Assembly (NCBI RefSeq): GCF_024206495.1
Contig: NZ_JAMBPQ010000021.1
Span: 62,001 to 126,000 of the forward strand
Source: Paraburkholderia sp. CNPSo 3272
Lineage (GTDB): Bacteria > Pseudomonadota > Gammaproteobacteria > Burkholderiales > Burkholderiaceae
Length of the DNA stretch: 64,000 bases
Direction of reading: 5' to 3'
The translations under genes and the position numbers were made by a program. Position 1 is the stretch's first letter, and every line of letters begins with the position of its first letter. Of the stretch, positions 42,323 through 50,519 are shown one piece after another. The notes below the pieces were generated by a model. The model searched no databases and was not told where the DNA came from. It saw nothing but the letters and a program-made list of their open reading frames with translations.

Positions 42323-45279
42323 ATGCAATCTCCGCACTGCTGCGACGCGCTTTCGACTACCTCTGCCAGGATTTGCTTCGGCGCGTCGAGATCCGCTATC
42401 GACTGATTGCCGCTTTCATTCTGTTGGCGCTGTTGCCCATTATCATTTCGGGCTGCATTTCCTATGTGAAGTCGGTCGCGGCGATCAAGGAAAATGCGGA
42501 GATATTCTCGAAAGAGGTGGTAAGTCAGGTTTCGAGAAATGTCGAGTTGCGCATGCATGAGATCGAAACGGAAAGCAATCTTCTCGTGCTTTCGGACCGG
42601 GTCCAGAGCGCGCTGGCGAGAGCGGCGAGTGGCAGCGCCAGCGAGCAGAGCGAGGCGCGCGAGGACATGACGCGTTTGCTGCTCGAGCATTATGGATCGG
42701 TCGATTTCATCAACCAGAAATATTTGCTCGACCAGAAAGACCGGATTCTGGATACGCAGGCATTTGCGCAGTTGACGTCGGGTGTCACGGCGCTCGTCGG
42801 CATTGCCGAAGAGTCGCATGAACGCACTTACTGGGGCAGCTACGACGACGGCGTCGGCCAGCAGAACCTGGGGATGGTGCGCGCCATCTACAACAAGAGC
42901 GACAACGCGAAGATCGGCAGTCTGGTTCTGGTCGTTCGCCCCGAATACTTCTCGACGATTTTCAACGATGTCGCGACGGGCAGCGGAACGGAGATTTACG
43001 TATTCGATGCGAGCGACAACCAGATCATCGTGGTTCCGAATCACGCGTCGTCGCCGAACCCGGGCGCCGCGCCCGAGCCTGGCCTGATCGAGGACATTGC
43101 GCGCCACCGCGTATCGGGCGAGTCGAGCCGGTTCGTCAATTTCGCGGCCAAGCGCGGCGGGCATTATCTCGCCGCCTACGCGCGCATTCCCGGCACGAGC
43201 TGGTTCGTGGTCAGCACGATCGCTGAGAAGAACCTCACCGCGGAGGCACAGGCCGTACGCAACCAGATCGTGGTGGTCGGCATCTCCGGGTTTCTGCTTT
43301 CCATTTTCCTTGCCTACTTTATTTCGTACAGCATTTCGGCGCCGCTCCAGGACCTGGTGCGCCGCATGCACGACACTGGCGAGGATGCCGGCGCCGTCGA
43401 GGACGATGGCAAGGACGGGGAAGGCCCGCTTGGCGGACCGGACGAACTGGCGCGGCTGGCGCAGCGTTTCGAGCGCATGCGCACGGCGATCAGGCAGAAG
43501 ATTCACAAGATCAACGAAATTAATGCGTCGCTCGAACAGACTGTCGTCGACCGAACGGCCGAACTCGTCGCCCGCGAACGGGAGTCGCGCACGCTGATCG
43601 AGAATTCGCCCGATACAATCACGCGATATGATCGCGAGTTGCGCCGCACCTTCGCCAATCCGGCCTTTTGCACGTCGGCGGGATGCGATCTCGCCAGTGT
43701 GCTCGGCAAGCGGCCTTCGGAGCTTCCCGGCGGGGCCAATGCGCTGGTCTACGAAAGGAAGATCGCTGACGTCATCGCGACCGGAAAAAGCTCGCAGTTC
43801 GAACTGCGGTGGGCGGGAAAGGACGGGCAGGAACAATGCACTCACATTCGCATCACGCCTGAGATCGATCGCTCCGGCCATGTCACTTCGGTGCTGGCAG
43901 TCGGTCGCGACCTCTCCGACCGGATGGCGTTCGAGGCGACCATCTGGAAGCAGGCCAATTTCGATGCATTGACGGGTCTGCCGAACCGGCAACTCTTTCA
44001 CGATCGTCTCACCGAGGAGGCCGCGCTCGCGCGCCGTTCGCAGAGGCGCGTGGCCCTGATGTTGATCGACCTCGACCGCTTCAAGGAGGTCAACGACTCG
44101 CTGGGGCACGACCGCGGCGACGTGCTGCTGATCGAAGCCGGGCGCCGTATCAGCGCGTGCGTGCGCAATCTCGATACCGTCGCGCGACTGGGCGGCGACG
44201 AGTTCACCGTGATCTTGCCCGACCTCGAAGACATGGAAGCGGTCGAGCAGACCGTGCGCAATATCAATCGCAAACTGACTGAGCCGTTCAAGCTCGGCGC
44301 GGACGAGGTCTACATTTCGGCGAGCATCGGCGTCACCGTTTTCCCCGACGACACGGTCGAACTCGACGCGTTGTTCAAGAACGCCGACCAGGCCATGTAC
44401 GCGGCCAAGAACGCCGGGCGCAACCGCTTCAGTTACTTCACGCCGGACATGCAGCTGGAGGCGGAAACGCGCTTGCGCCTGACCAGCGACCTGCGTTCAG
44501 CGCTGCCTCGCAACCAGCTTCGGCTGGTTTATCAGCCGGTCGTCGACCTGGCAACGGGGCGGGTCTGCAAGGCGGAAGCCCTGTTACGCTGGCTGCATCC
44601 CGAACGCGGCATGATCAGTCCGCTGGAATTCATTCCGCTGGCCGAAGATACCGGCCTCATCATTCCCATCGGCGACTGGGTGTTCAGGCAAGCCGTGCAG
44701 CAAGCGCGAGTATGGCGGGAGCAATACGATCCGTCGTTCCAGATCAGCGTGAATATGTCGCCGGTGCAGGTCCGCCAGGACAGCACGGTCGGCGTGCGGT
44801 GGCACGGCTATCTCGATCGCGAGGGCATGCCGGGGCAAAGCGTGGTGGTGGAGATCACCGAGGGGCTGTTGTTGCAAGCCGAATCGAATATCGACGAGCG
44901 GTTGCTGGATTTCCGTCTCGCGGGCATTGGCATTTCCATCGACGACTTCGGCACAGGCTATTCCTCGCTGGCCTATCTCAAGCGCTTCGACATCGATTAC
45001 CTGAAAATCGATCGCTCGTTTGTTCAGAACCTCAGCGTGGACGAAAACAATCAGGTGCTCTGCGAGGCGATGGTGGTCCTTGCGCACAAGCTGGGAATCC
45101 AGGTCATCGCCGAAGGCGTGGAAACCGTCGAGCAACGGGATTTTCTCAAGTCGATGGGCTGTGATTTCGCGCAGGGGTATTTGTACTCCAGACCGATCGA
45201 ACCCGAGCAGTTCGAACAGGTGGTTTGGCCATTGATCGCAGCAGACGCGGCCGGCGAGCAGGAGCGTAGCGATAGCTAA
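42319..45279 (+). CDS. Cache-HAMP-PAS-GGDEF-EAL cyclic-di-GMP enzyme
   Basis: 986 aa. Helix 1 (about 28-50), a periplasmic double-Cache-like domain (51-312), helix 2 (317-338), HAMP (339-398), PAS (424-535), GGDEF (545-708) and EAL (720-980). The cyclase signature RLGGDEF is intact at 623-629, with an inhibitory I-site R616-N-L-D619 exactly five residues before it. The phosphodiesterase residues also look intact (EALLRW, DDFGTGYSSL, LKIDRSF, AEGVET). It may make or degrade c-di-GMP depending on input. It overlaps the upstream binding lipoprotein by 4 nt, which suggests that protein presents a ligand to the Cache domain. Confidence 0.93.
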   Translation: MNAISALLRRAFDYLCQDLLRRVEIRYRLIAAFILLALLPIIISGCISYVKSVAAIKENAEIFSKEVVSQVSRNVELRMHEIETESNLLVLSDRVQSALARAASGSASEQSEAREDMTRLLLEHYGSVDFINQKYLLDQKDRILDTQAFAQLTSGVTALVGIAEESHERTYWGSYDDGVGQQNLGMVRAIYNKSDNAKIGSLVLVVRPEYFSTIFNDVATGSGTEIYVFDASDNQIIVVPNHASSPNPGAAPEPGLIEDIARHRVSGESSRFVNFAAKRGGHYLAAYARIPGTSWFVVSTIAEKNLTAEAQAVRNQIVVVGISGFLLSIFLAYFISYSISAPLQDLVRRMHDTGEDAGAVEDDGKDGEGPLGGPDELARLAQRFERMRTAIRQKIHKINEINASLEQTVVDRTAELVARERESRTLIENSPDTITRYDRELRRTFANPAFCTSAGCDLASVLGKRPSELPGGANALVYERKIADVIATGKSSQFELRWAGKDGQEQCTHIRITPEIDRSGHVTSVLAVGRDLSDRMAFEATIWKQANFDALTGLPNRQLFHDRLTEEAALARRSQRRVALMLIDLDRFKEVNDSLGHDRGDVLLIEAGRRISACVRNLDTVARLGGDEFTVILPDLEDMEAVEQTVRNINRKLTEPFKLGADEVYISASIGVTVFPDDTVELDALFKNADQAMYAAKNAGRNRFSYFTPDMQLEAETRLRLTSDLRSALPRNQLRLVYQPVVDLATGRVCKAEALLRWLHPERGMISPLEFIPLAEDTGLIIPIGDWVFRQAVQQARVWREQYDPSFQISVNMSPVQVRQDSTVGVRWHGYLDREGMPGQSVVVEITEGLLLQAESNIDERLLDFRLAGIGISIDDFGTGYSSLAYLKRFDIDYLKIDRSFVQNLSVDENNQVLCEAMVVLAHKLGIQVIAEGVETVEQRDFLKSMGCDFAQGYLYSRPIEPEQFEQVVWPLIAADAAGEQERSDS

Positions 45280-45455
45280 CGAATCGATGCGGCAGCATCG
45301 TATCGGCTCACTGCGAAACGATCCGAAATAGCCAGCCAGCATATAAATCGACACGTTCAGGCGATCTGTACGAAGACGTACGGAACACGAAAGCTTTATC
45401 CCTCAGTCTACGGTCTGAATTGACCGTGTGCCCGTATTCTGCGCGAGGGACCGCA

Positions 45456-46235
45456 ATGAACGTGCTGGACGATGAACGGCCGCTAGATGAATTCGTGCGG
45501 GTAGACGTGCCGAGTGCGCAGGCGCTCGCTCAGTCGATGGACGACGACGGCGTGGGTGTCCTTCGCGACATCGTGCCAGCCGACATGCTCACGAAGCTGC
45601 GCAGCGGGGTAGCCGAACTGGTGGGGCAGCAAGGCGCCCGATACTTTGGCTTTAGCGGGGCGCAATGGGTAACGGGCACCTGTCTCGCCCCACTATTCGA
45701 AGACTCGGGGCTGCACGCGTTGTTGCGTCAGCTATATGTGCGCAAGATGGGGACGCTGCCGCCGAGCGAGCGGATTTATCCGGTGATGCGCGTGCTTTCG
45801 GGAAAACAGGGCGTCCGTCACTCGAACAATTTCCACTACGACTCGTACGCCATATCGATCCTGCTGCCGATTCTGATTCCCAATGACCCGGGCGAACTGG
45901 CAGGCCATCTCGTAATGTTTCCGAATCTACGGAATGCGCGGCGCTTTGCGATCGTCAATATCGTCGAGAAGGCGATCGTGGAAAAACTGCTCGCGCGGTT
46001 CTGGCGCTCATCGCGTGTGCAGAAATGGTTTTCTGTGAAGGTCGTGACGTTGCAGCCGGGTAACCTTTACTTCATTTGGGGCTTGCGCTCGCTGCATGCG
46101 AATCAGGCCTGCGCACCTTCCAGCATTCGATGCACGGTGCTGTTTCACTTCGGCGACCCGCACGAAAACAGTGTTTTCAAAGGGCTCAGCCAACGGCTGC
46201 ACGCCATGAAGCTGCGGCGCATGGCGCGCGATTGA
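45456..46235 (+). CDS. Putative Fe(II)/2-oxoglutarate oxygenase-like protein
   Basis: 259 aa. A possible facial triad is visible: HYDSYAISILLPI (H-x-D) about residue 127 and LRSLHANQA (second His), followed by IRCTVLFHFGDP, where the Arg could bind 2-oxoglutarate. This order matches phytanoyl-CoA/2OG dioxygenases, although overall similarity is weak. No signal peptide. The ATG at 45456 (MNVLDDERP) is chosen. It follows the c-di-GMP gene by 176 bp and ends 32 bp before the convergent bdhA. Substrate unknown; 'hypothetical' is the safe label. Confidence 0.65.
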   Translation: MNVLDDERPLDEFVRVDVPSAQALAQSMDDDGVGVLRDIVPADMLTKLRSGVAELVGQQGARYFGFSGAQWVTGTCLAPLFEDSGLHALLRQLYVRKMGTLPPSERIYPVMRVLSGKQGVRHSNNFHYDSYAISILLPILIPNDPGELAGHLVMFPNLRNARRFAIVNIVEKAIVEKLLARFWRSSRVQKWFSVKVVTLQPGNLYFIWGLRSLHANQACAPSSIRCTVLFHFGDPHENSVFKGLSQRLHAMKLRRMARD

Positions 46236-46267
46236 CGCGTTGTACGTCGCTCGCGCGCCGCCGCTTT

Positions 46268-47059
46268 TTACTGCGCGAGCCAGCCTCCATCCACCTTGAG
46301 TTCGGCGCCGCGCATTTCGTTCGCCGCTTCCGAGCACAGGAAGGCCGCTACGCCGCCGATTTGCTCGACCGTCGCAAAGCTTGCCGACGGTTGCTTTTCG
46401 CCGAGCAGTTTCAGCGTGGCGTCTTCGACGGAAATGGCATCGCGGTGGGCCAGGTCGTCGATCTGCTTCTGCACGAGCGGAGTGAGCACCCAACCCGGAC
46501 AGATCGCATTGACGGTCACGCCGCTGCGGGCGGTTTCCAGTGCGGCGACCTTGGTGAGCCCGATCACGCCATGCTTGGCCGCGACATAGGCCGACTTGCC
46601 GACCGAACCCACGAGCCCGTGTACCGAAGCGATATTGATCACGCGTCCCCAACCCGCTGCGCGCATGATGGGAAGCGCCGCGCGCATGGCGTGAAACGTC
46701 GCGCTCAGATTGATCGCAATGATCTGATCCCAGCGCTCCGCCGGAAAGTTTTCGATCGTTTCGACGTACTGAATGCCCGCGTTGTTGACGAGAATATCGA
46801 GGCCGCCGAATGTGCTCGCCGCGAAAGCCACGAGAGCTTCGACCTCGGCGGGGCGGCTCATGTCCGCGTTGTGATGCACGGCGCGCACGCCGGCCGCTTC
46901 GATTTGCGCGAGCGCTGCCGCCGGATCGCCGAAACCGTTCAGGACGATATTGGCACCCGCGCGAGCCAGCGCCGTCGCGATGCCGAGACCGATGCCACTG
47001 GTCGAACCGGTGACGACGGCGGTTCTTCCGGCGAGAGAGAGCGTATTGGGGAGATTCAT
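46268..47059 (-). CDS. bdhA: 3-Hydroxybutyrate dehydrogenase
   Basis: 263 aa SDR. TGSTSGIGLGIATALARAGA, LDILVNNAGIQYVETIENFP, INIASVHGLVGSVGKSAYVA with Tyr followed by AAKHG, and NAICPGWVLTPLV are all diagnostic of D-3-hydroxybutyrate dehydrogenase. It oxidises 3-hydroxybutyrate to acetoacetate with NAD. It lies 24 bp downstream of the permease gene and is co-transcribed with it from the sigma-54-type promoter near 48570. The operon would serve use of external 3-hydroxybutyrate or PHB breakdown products. Confidence 0.93.
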   Translation of the reverse strand: MNLPNTLSLAGRTAVVTGSTSGIGLGIATALARAGANIVLNGFGDPAAALAQIEAAGVRAVHHNADMSRPAEVEALVAFAASTFGGLDILVNNAGIQYVETIENFPAERWDQIIAINLSATFHAMRAALPIMRAAGWGRVINIASVHGLVGSVGKSAYVAAKHGVIGLTKVAALETARSGVTVNAICPGWVLTPLVQKQIDDLAHRDAISVEDATLKLLGEKQPSASFATVEQIGGVAAFLCSEAANEMRGAELKVDGGWLAQ

Positions 47060-47083
47060 GGGTGGGCCTGGTGTCGTTGCCGG

Positions 47084-48484
47084 TTAGACGATGCCGGTCA
47101 GGTAGAACACGGCGATGACGAAGAAGACCGCGAGCGTTTTGATGATCGTCACCGCAAAGATGTCGCGATACGACTCGCGGTGCGTGAGGCCCGTGACGGC
47201 GAGCAGCGTGATGACCGCGCCGTTGTGCGGCAGCGTATCCATGCCGCCGCTCGCCATCGCCACCACGCGGTGCAGCACTTCCATCGGAATGTGCATGGCC
47301 TGTGCGGTCTTGATGAACGTGTCCGACATGGCGGCGAGCGCGATGCTCATGCCGCCCGACGCGGAACCCGTGATACCCGCGAGCGCCGAAACCGAAACGG
47401 CCGCATTCACGAGCGGATTCGGAATGGCCTTGAGCGCATTGCCGACCACGAGGAAGCCGGGCAGTGCCGAGATCACGCCGCCGAAGCCATACTCGGATGC
47501 CGTATTGAGCGTGGCGAGCAACGCGCCGCTCACTGCGGTTTTCGTGCCGGTCGCAAAGCGTTCCTTCACGCGGCCGAATGCCGTCACGATGACGAGCAGA
47601 ATGCCGAGCAGCAGTGCGCCCTGCACGGCCCAGATGGCGACAACGCTTTTCACGGCCACCGTCACGGGCGCGTGCATGCCGGGCAGCACGTCGGGCGCGA
47701 CGGTGAAGCTTTCGCCGTACCACTGCGGAATCCACTTCGTCAGCAGGAAGTTGGCGACGCCAACGAGCACGAGCGGAGCGATAGCCAGCGCCGGATGCGG
47801 CAGGTTTCCGGTCTCGACGCGCTCCGGTTCGTTCACGAGCGACGTGCCATAGCCTTCGCCCTTCGCCATGGCGCTGCGGCGGCGCCATTCGAGGTAGGTG
47901 AGACCGACCACGATGATGAAGATCGAGCCGATTACGCCGAGCCAGGGTGCGGCCCATGCGGTGGTCTTGAAGAACGTGGTGGGAATGATGTTCTGGATCT
48001 GCGGCGTACCCGGCAGCGAATCCATCGTGAACGTGAACGCGCCGAGCGCGATCGCGCCGGGCATGAGGCGTTTGGGAATGTTGCTCTGGCGATAGAGTTC
48101 GGCGGCGAACGGATACACGGCGAACACCACGACGAAGAGCGAGACGCCGCCGTACGTGAGCAGCGCGCACACCGCGACGATCACGGCGTTGGCGCGCGAG
48201 CGGCCAATGTAGCGGATCGCGGCGGCTACGATCGCCTCGGAGAAGCCCGATAGTTCGATAACCTTACCGAATACGGCGCCGAGCAGGAACACGGGGAAGT
48301 AGAGCTTGACGAAGCCGACCATCTTTTCCATGAAGATGCCGGAAAACACGGGGGCGACGGCGGAGGGATCGATCAGCAGCACGGCGCCCAGTGCGGCGAT
48401 GGGCGCAAAGAGAATGACGCTGTAGCCGCGGTAGGCCACGAACATCAGGAACGCCAAAGCGGCGATCACAATCACAAAGGACAT
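47084..48484 (-). CDS. GntP-family permease, probable 3-hydroxybutyrate transporter
   Basis: 466 aa, very hydrophobic, about 12-14 helices. GntP-family segments include VFLLGAVFGKVIELSGFSEA, YGGVSLFVVVFAVYPFA, MDSLPGTPQIQNIIPTTFF and GGMDTLPHNGAVITLLAV. The pairing with bdhA and the sigma-54 regulator is the known arrangement for D-3-hydroxybutyrate permeases in betaproteobacteria. First gene of the leftward operon. Confidence 0.9.
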   Translation of the reverse strand: MSFVIVIAALAFLMFVAYRGYSVILFAPIAALGAVLLIDPSAVAPVFSGIFMEKMVGFVKLYFPVFLLGAVFGKVIELSGFSEAIVAAAIRYIGRSRANAVIVAVCALLTYGGVSLFVVVFAVYPFAAELYRQSNIPKRLMPGAIALGAFTFTMDSLPGTPQIQNIIPTTFFKTTAWAAPWLGVIGSIFIIVVGLTYLEWRRRSAMAKGEGYGTSLVNEPERVETGNLPHPALAIAPLVLVGVANFLLTKWIPQWYGESFTVAPDVLPGMHAPVTVAVKSVVAIWAVQGALLLGILLVIVTAFGRVKERFATGTKTAVSGALLATLNTASEYGFGGVISALPGFLVVGNALKAIPNPLVNAAVSVSALAGITGSASGGMSIALAAMSDTFIKTAQAMHIPMEVLHRVVAMASGGMDTLPHNGAVITLLAVTGLTHRESYRDIFAVTIIKTLAVFFVIAVFYLTGIV

Positions 48485-48561
48485 CTTGTCTCCAGTTGGT
48501 TTATTCGTGCAGGTCTGTTTGTTGTTCGCGCGCGCCGAAGCCGGCGCGTCCGCGCATTAGA

Positions 48562-48576
48562 GCACGATATGTGCCA
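48562..48576 (-). promoter_or_regulatory. Sigma-54 (-24/-12) promoter of the permease-bdhA operon
   Basis: On the minus strand TGGCAC-ATATC-GTGC(T) matches the sigma-54 consensus TGGCAC-N5-TTGC(A/T) except for one base. It is 78 bp before the permease ATG, divergent from a sigma-54 activator gene. Confidence 0.72.
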
Positions 48577-48660
48577 GCGGCTTGTGAGCCTTGCGGGAGG
48601 CGGCGCGCAAACGGGCGGCGCGGCGCACGGGCGTGCGCCGGAATGGTTGCGGCGGCGGCG

Positions 48661-48678
48661 CGTCTCAAAACTGAGACG
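48661..48678. promoter_or_regulatory. Enhancer (UAS) candidate 1
   Basis: CGTCTCA-AAAC-TGAGACG, a perfect 7-bp-arm inverted repeat 84 bp upstream of the -24 element. It shares the core TCTCA-N4-TGAGA with site 2. Confidence 0.7.
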
Positions 48679-48751
48679 GATTCGGCGCAGAAGCGCGCCG
48701 TCGGGAGCAAATCCACGCGCAAAGCCGGGAAATTTCAGGAGACGTGGCGCA

Positions 48752-48767
48752 ATCTCATTTCTGAGAT
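48752..48767. promoter_or_regulatory. Enhancer (UAS) candidate 2
   Basis: ATCTCA-TTTC-TGAGAT is a perfect 6-bp-arm inverted repeat, its centre 90 bp from that of site 1. It has the same TCTCA-N4-TGAGA core. A half-site TGAGA follows at about 48783. It is also close to the regulator's own start, so autoregulation is possible. Confidence 0.7.
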
Positions 48768-48838
48768 AATGCGTCCCGCAAATGAGAATCCACTGGTCGT
48801 GACGGGCTACGTCAGGCCGCGACCCAAAAAAATACCGA

Positions 48839-50296
48839 ATGGAAATCGAAACGACCGCGCTGCTGGCCGACTACGACCACGTGCGCAAGCTGGCGATGCA
48901 ATCGCTCTTTCAATCGCTCGACAAGTTCAGCGAAGGTACCGTGATCGTCGATCGCAACGCGCGCGTGGTCTGGATCAACCAGCACTACGCGGCGCGCTTC
49001 GGCTTTGACGACCCCACGGCCGTGATCGGTCTCGATTGCGAAGCCGTCATTCCGAACAGCATGATGCGCGACGTCGTGAAGGGGGGCGAGCCCATCCTGC
49101 TCGACATTCTCGAGACCGACCGCGATCCGATCGTCGTCACGCGTTTGCCGATCAAGGACGACAACGGCGAAACGATCGGCGCCGTCGGCTTCGTGCTGTT
49201 CAACGAACTCAAGGGACTGTCGCCGCTCTTCAGCCAGTACGCGCGGCTGCGAGCCGAACTGATCAGCACGCGCCAGTCGCTCGCGCAGGTGCGCCGCGCG
49301 AAATACAGCTTTTCGAGCTTGATCGGCACGAGCGCTGCAAGCCTCGAAGTGAAGCGCCAGGCGCGCCGGGCCGCGCGTCTCGCGTCGCCGGTGCTGTTGC
49401 TGGGCGAAACGGGCACGGGGAAGGAGCTGCTCGCGCACGCCATACACGGCGCGTCCGGACGCGCGGACAGTCCGCTCGTGACGGTGAACGTCGCGGCGAT
49501 TCCCGACACGCTGCTGGAACTGGAATTCTTCGGCGCGGAGGCGGGCGCGTACACGGGCGCAGAGCGCAAGGGGCGCATCGGCAAGTTCGAATTGGCCCAG
49601 GGCGGCACGCTCTTTCTCGACGAGATCGGCGACATGCCGCTCGCGCTGCAGGGAAAATTGCTGCGGGTTTTGCAGGAGCAGGAGTTCGAGCCGCTCGGCT
49701 CGAATCGCATCGTGCGCACCGACGTGCGCATCATCGCGGCGACCTCGGCGGATCTGCCCGCGCTCGTGGCGCAGGGCCGGTTTCGCGCGGACCTCTACTA
49801 TCGCCTCAACGTGCTGATGATTCGCGTGCCGCCGCTGCGCGAACGCCTGGCGGACATCGAGGCGATGGCGTATTCGATTCTCGACAAGCTCGCGGTGGAA
49901 AGCGGCGCGGGGCATCTCGAACTCGACAAGGATGCGCTCGCGGTGCTGTGTGCGTATGGCTGGCCGGGCAACGTGCGCGAGTTGCGCAATACGCTCGAGC
50001 GCGCGGTGCTGCTATCGGATAGCGAGCGCATCGATGCGCGCTCGCTCGCGCGCTTCATCGGCGATGGGCGCGGGCAGCGCCGGGACGAGGAGGGGGCCTC
50101 TCAGCACGATACGCAGGACGACACCGGCGTGCAGCAGCATCAGCAGTACAACGAAGCAATGCGCGATTACGAACGTCGCTTCCTGGCCGAAGCGTTGCGC
50201 GCGGCCGGCGGCCAGGTGACGAAAGCCGCCGCGCAGATCGGCATGGCGCGCGCGACGCTATACCGGCGCATCGTCGCGCTAGGTATCGACGTGTGA
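48839..50296 (+). CDS. Sigma-54-dependent activator, PAS-AAA+-Fis type
   Basis: 485 aa. PAS domain at about 20-120, AAA+ domain with Walker A GETGTGKE (189-196), the sigma-54 loop as GAYTGA (236-241; Tyr replaces the usual Phe), Walker B GGTLFLDEIGD, and GRFRADLYYRLNVL. A Gln-rich linker (420-440) leads to a C-terminal Fis HTH (AAAQIGMARATLYRRIVALG). It should bind the TCTCA-N4-TGAGA repeats and activate the divergent permease-bdhA operon. The PAS domain presumably senses the inducer; there is no receiver domain, so no phosphorelay. Confidence 0.9.
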   Translation: MEIETTALLADYDHVRKLAMQSLFQSLDKFSEGTVIVDRNARVVWINQHYAARFGFDDPTAVIGLDCEAVIPNSMMRDVVKGGEPILLDILETDRDPIVVTRLPIKDDNGETIGAVGFVLFNELKGLSPLFSQYARLRAELISTRQSLAQVRRAKYSFSSLIGTSAASLEVKRQARRAARLASPVLLLGETGTGKELLAHAIHGASGRADSPLVTVNVAAIPDTLLELEFFGAEAGAYTGAERKGRIGKFELAQGGTLFLDEIGDMPLALQGKLLRVLQEQEFEPLGSNRIVRTDVRIIAATSADLPALVAQGRFRADLYYRLNVLMIRVPPLRERLADIEAMAYSILDKLAVESGAGHLELDKDALAVLCAYGWPGNVRELRNTLERAVLLSDSERIDARSLARFIGDGRGQRRDEEGASQHDTQDDTGVQQHQQYNEAMRDYERRFLAEALRAAGGQVTKAAAQIGMARATLYRRIVALGIDV

Positions 50297-50400
50297 TGCG
50301 CAAGGATCGCGTCACGGGCCCCCCCGCCGGATTCGCATAGCGCCGGTGCCCCGCTCCGGCTGGCCGTCAATAATCGGGGACATATTCTTCTGCGCATCCG

Positions 50401-50446
50401 GTTATACCCTGGGTCTATTTCACCTGCCTGAGGACTCTGGTATAAC
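50401..50446 (+). promoter_or_regulatory. Promoter region of the rbs operon with inverted repeat
   Basis: GTTATACC (50401-50408) and GGTATAAC (50439-50446) form a perfect 8-bp inverted repeat 30 bp apart. The right arm contains an extended -10 (TGGTATAAC), with TTTCAC 17 bp upstream as a -35. A looped repressor, perhaps the LacI protein at 55607, could bind both arms; this is inference. Confidence 0.5.
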
Positions 50447-50519
50447 TGCGCTCCCAAGCTGATTACGTTTTAGCACGGCAAAAAACCGCAGGCGCGGCAA
50501 GCCGTCGAAAGGGAGTGCA

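Noticed and set aside
46076..48253. A 725-codon plus-strand open frame opposite bdhA and the permease gene
   Set aside because: Composition is Arg/His/Asp-rich with no domain signal; both genes on the other strand are clear family members.
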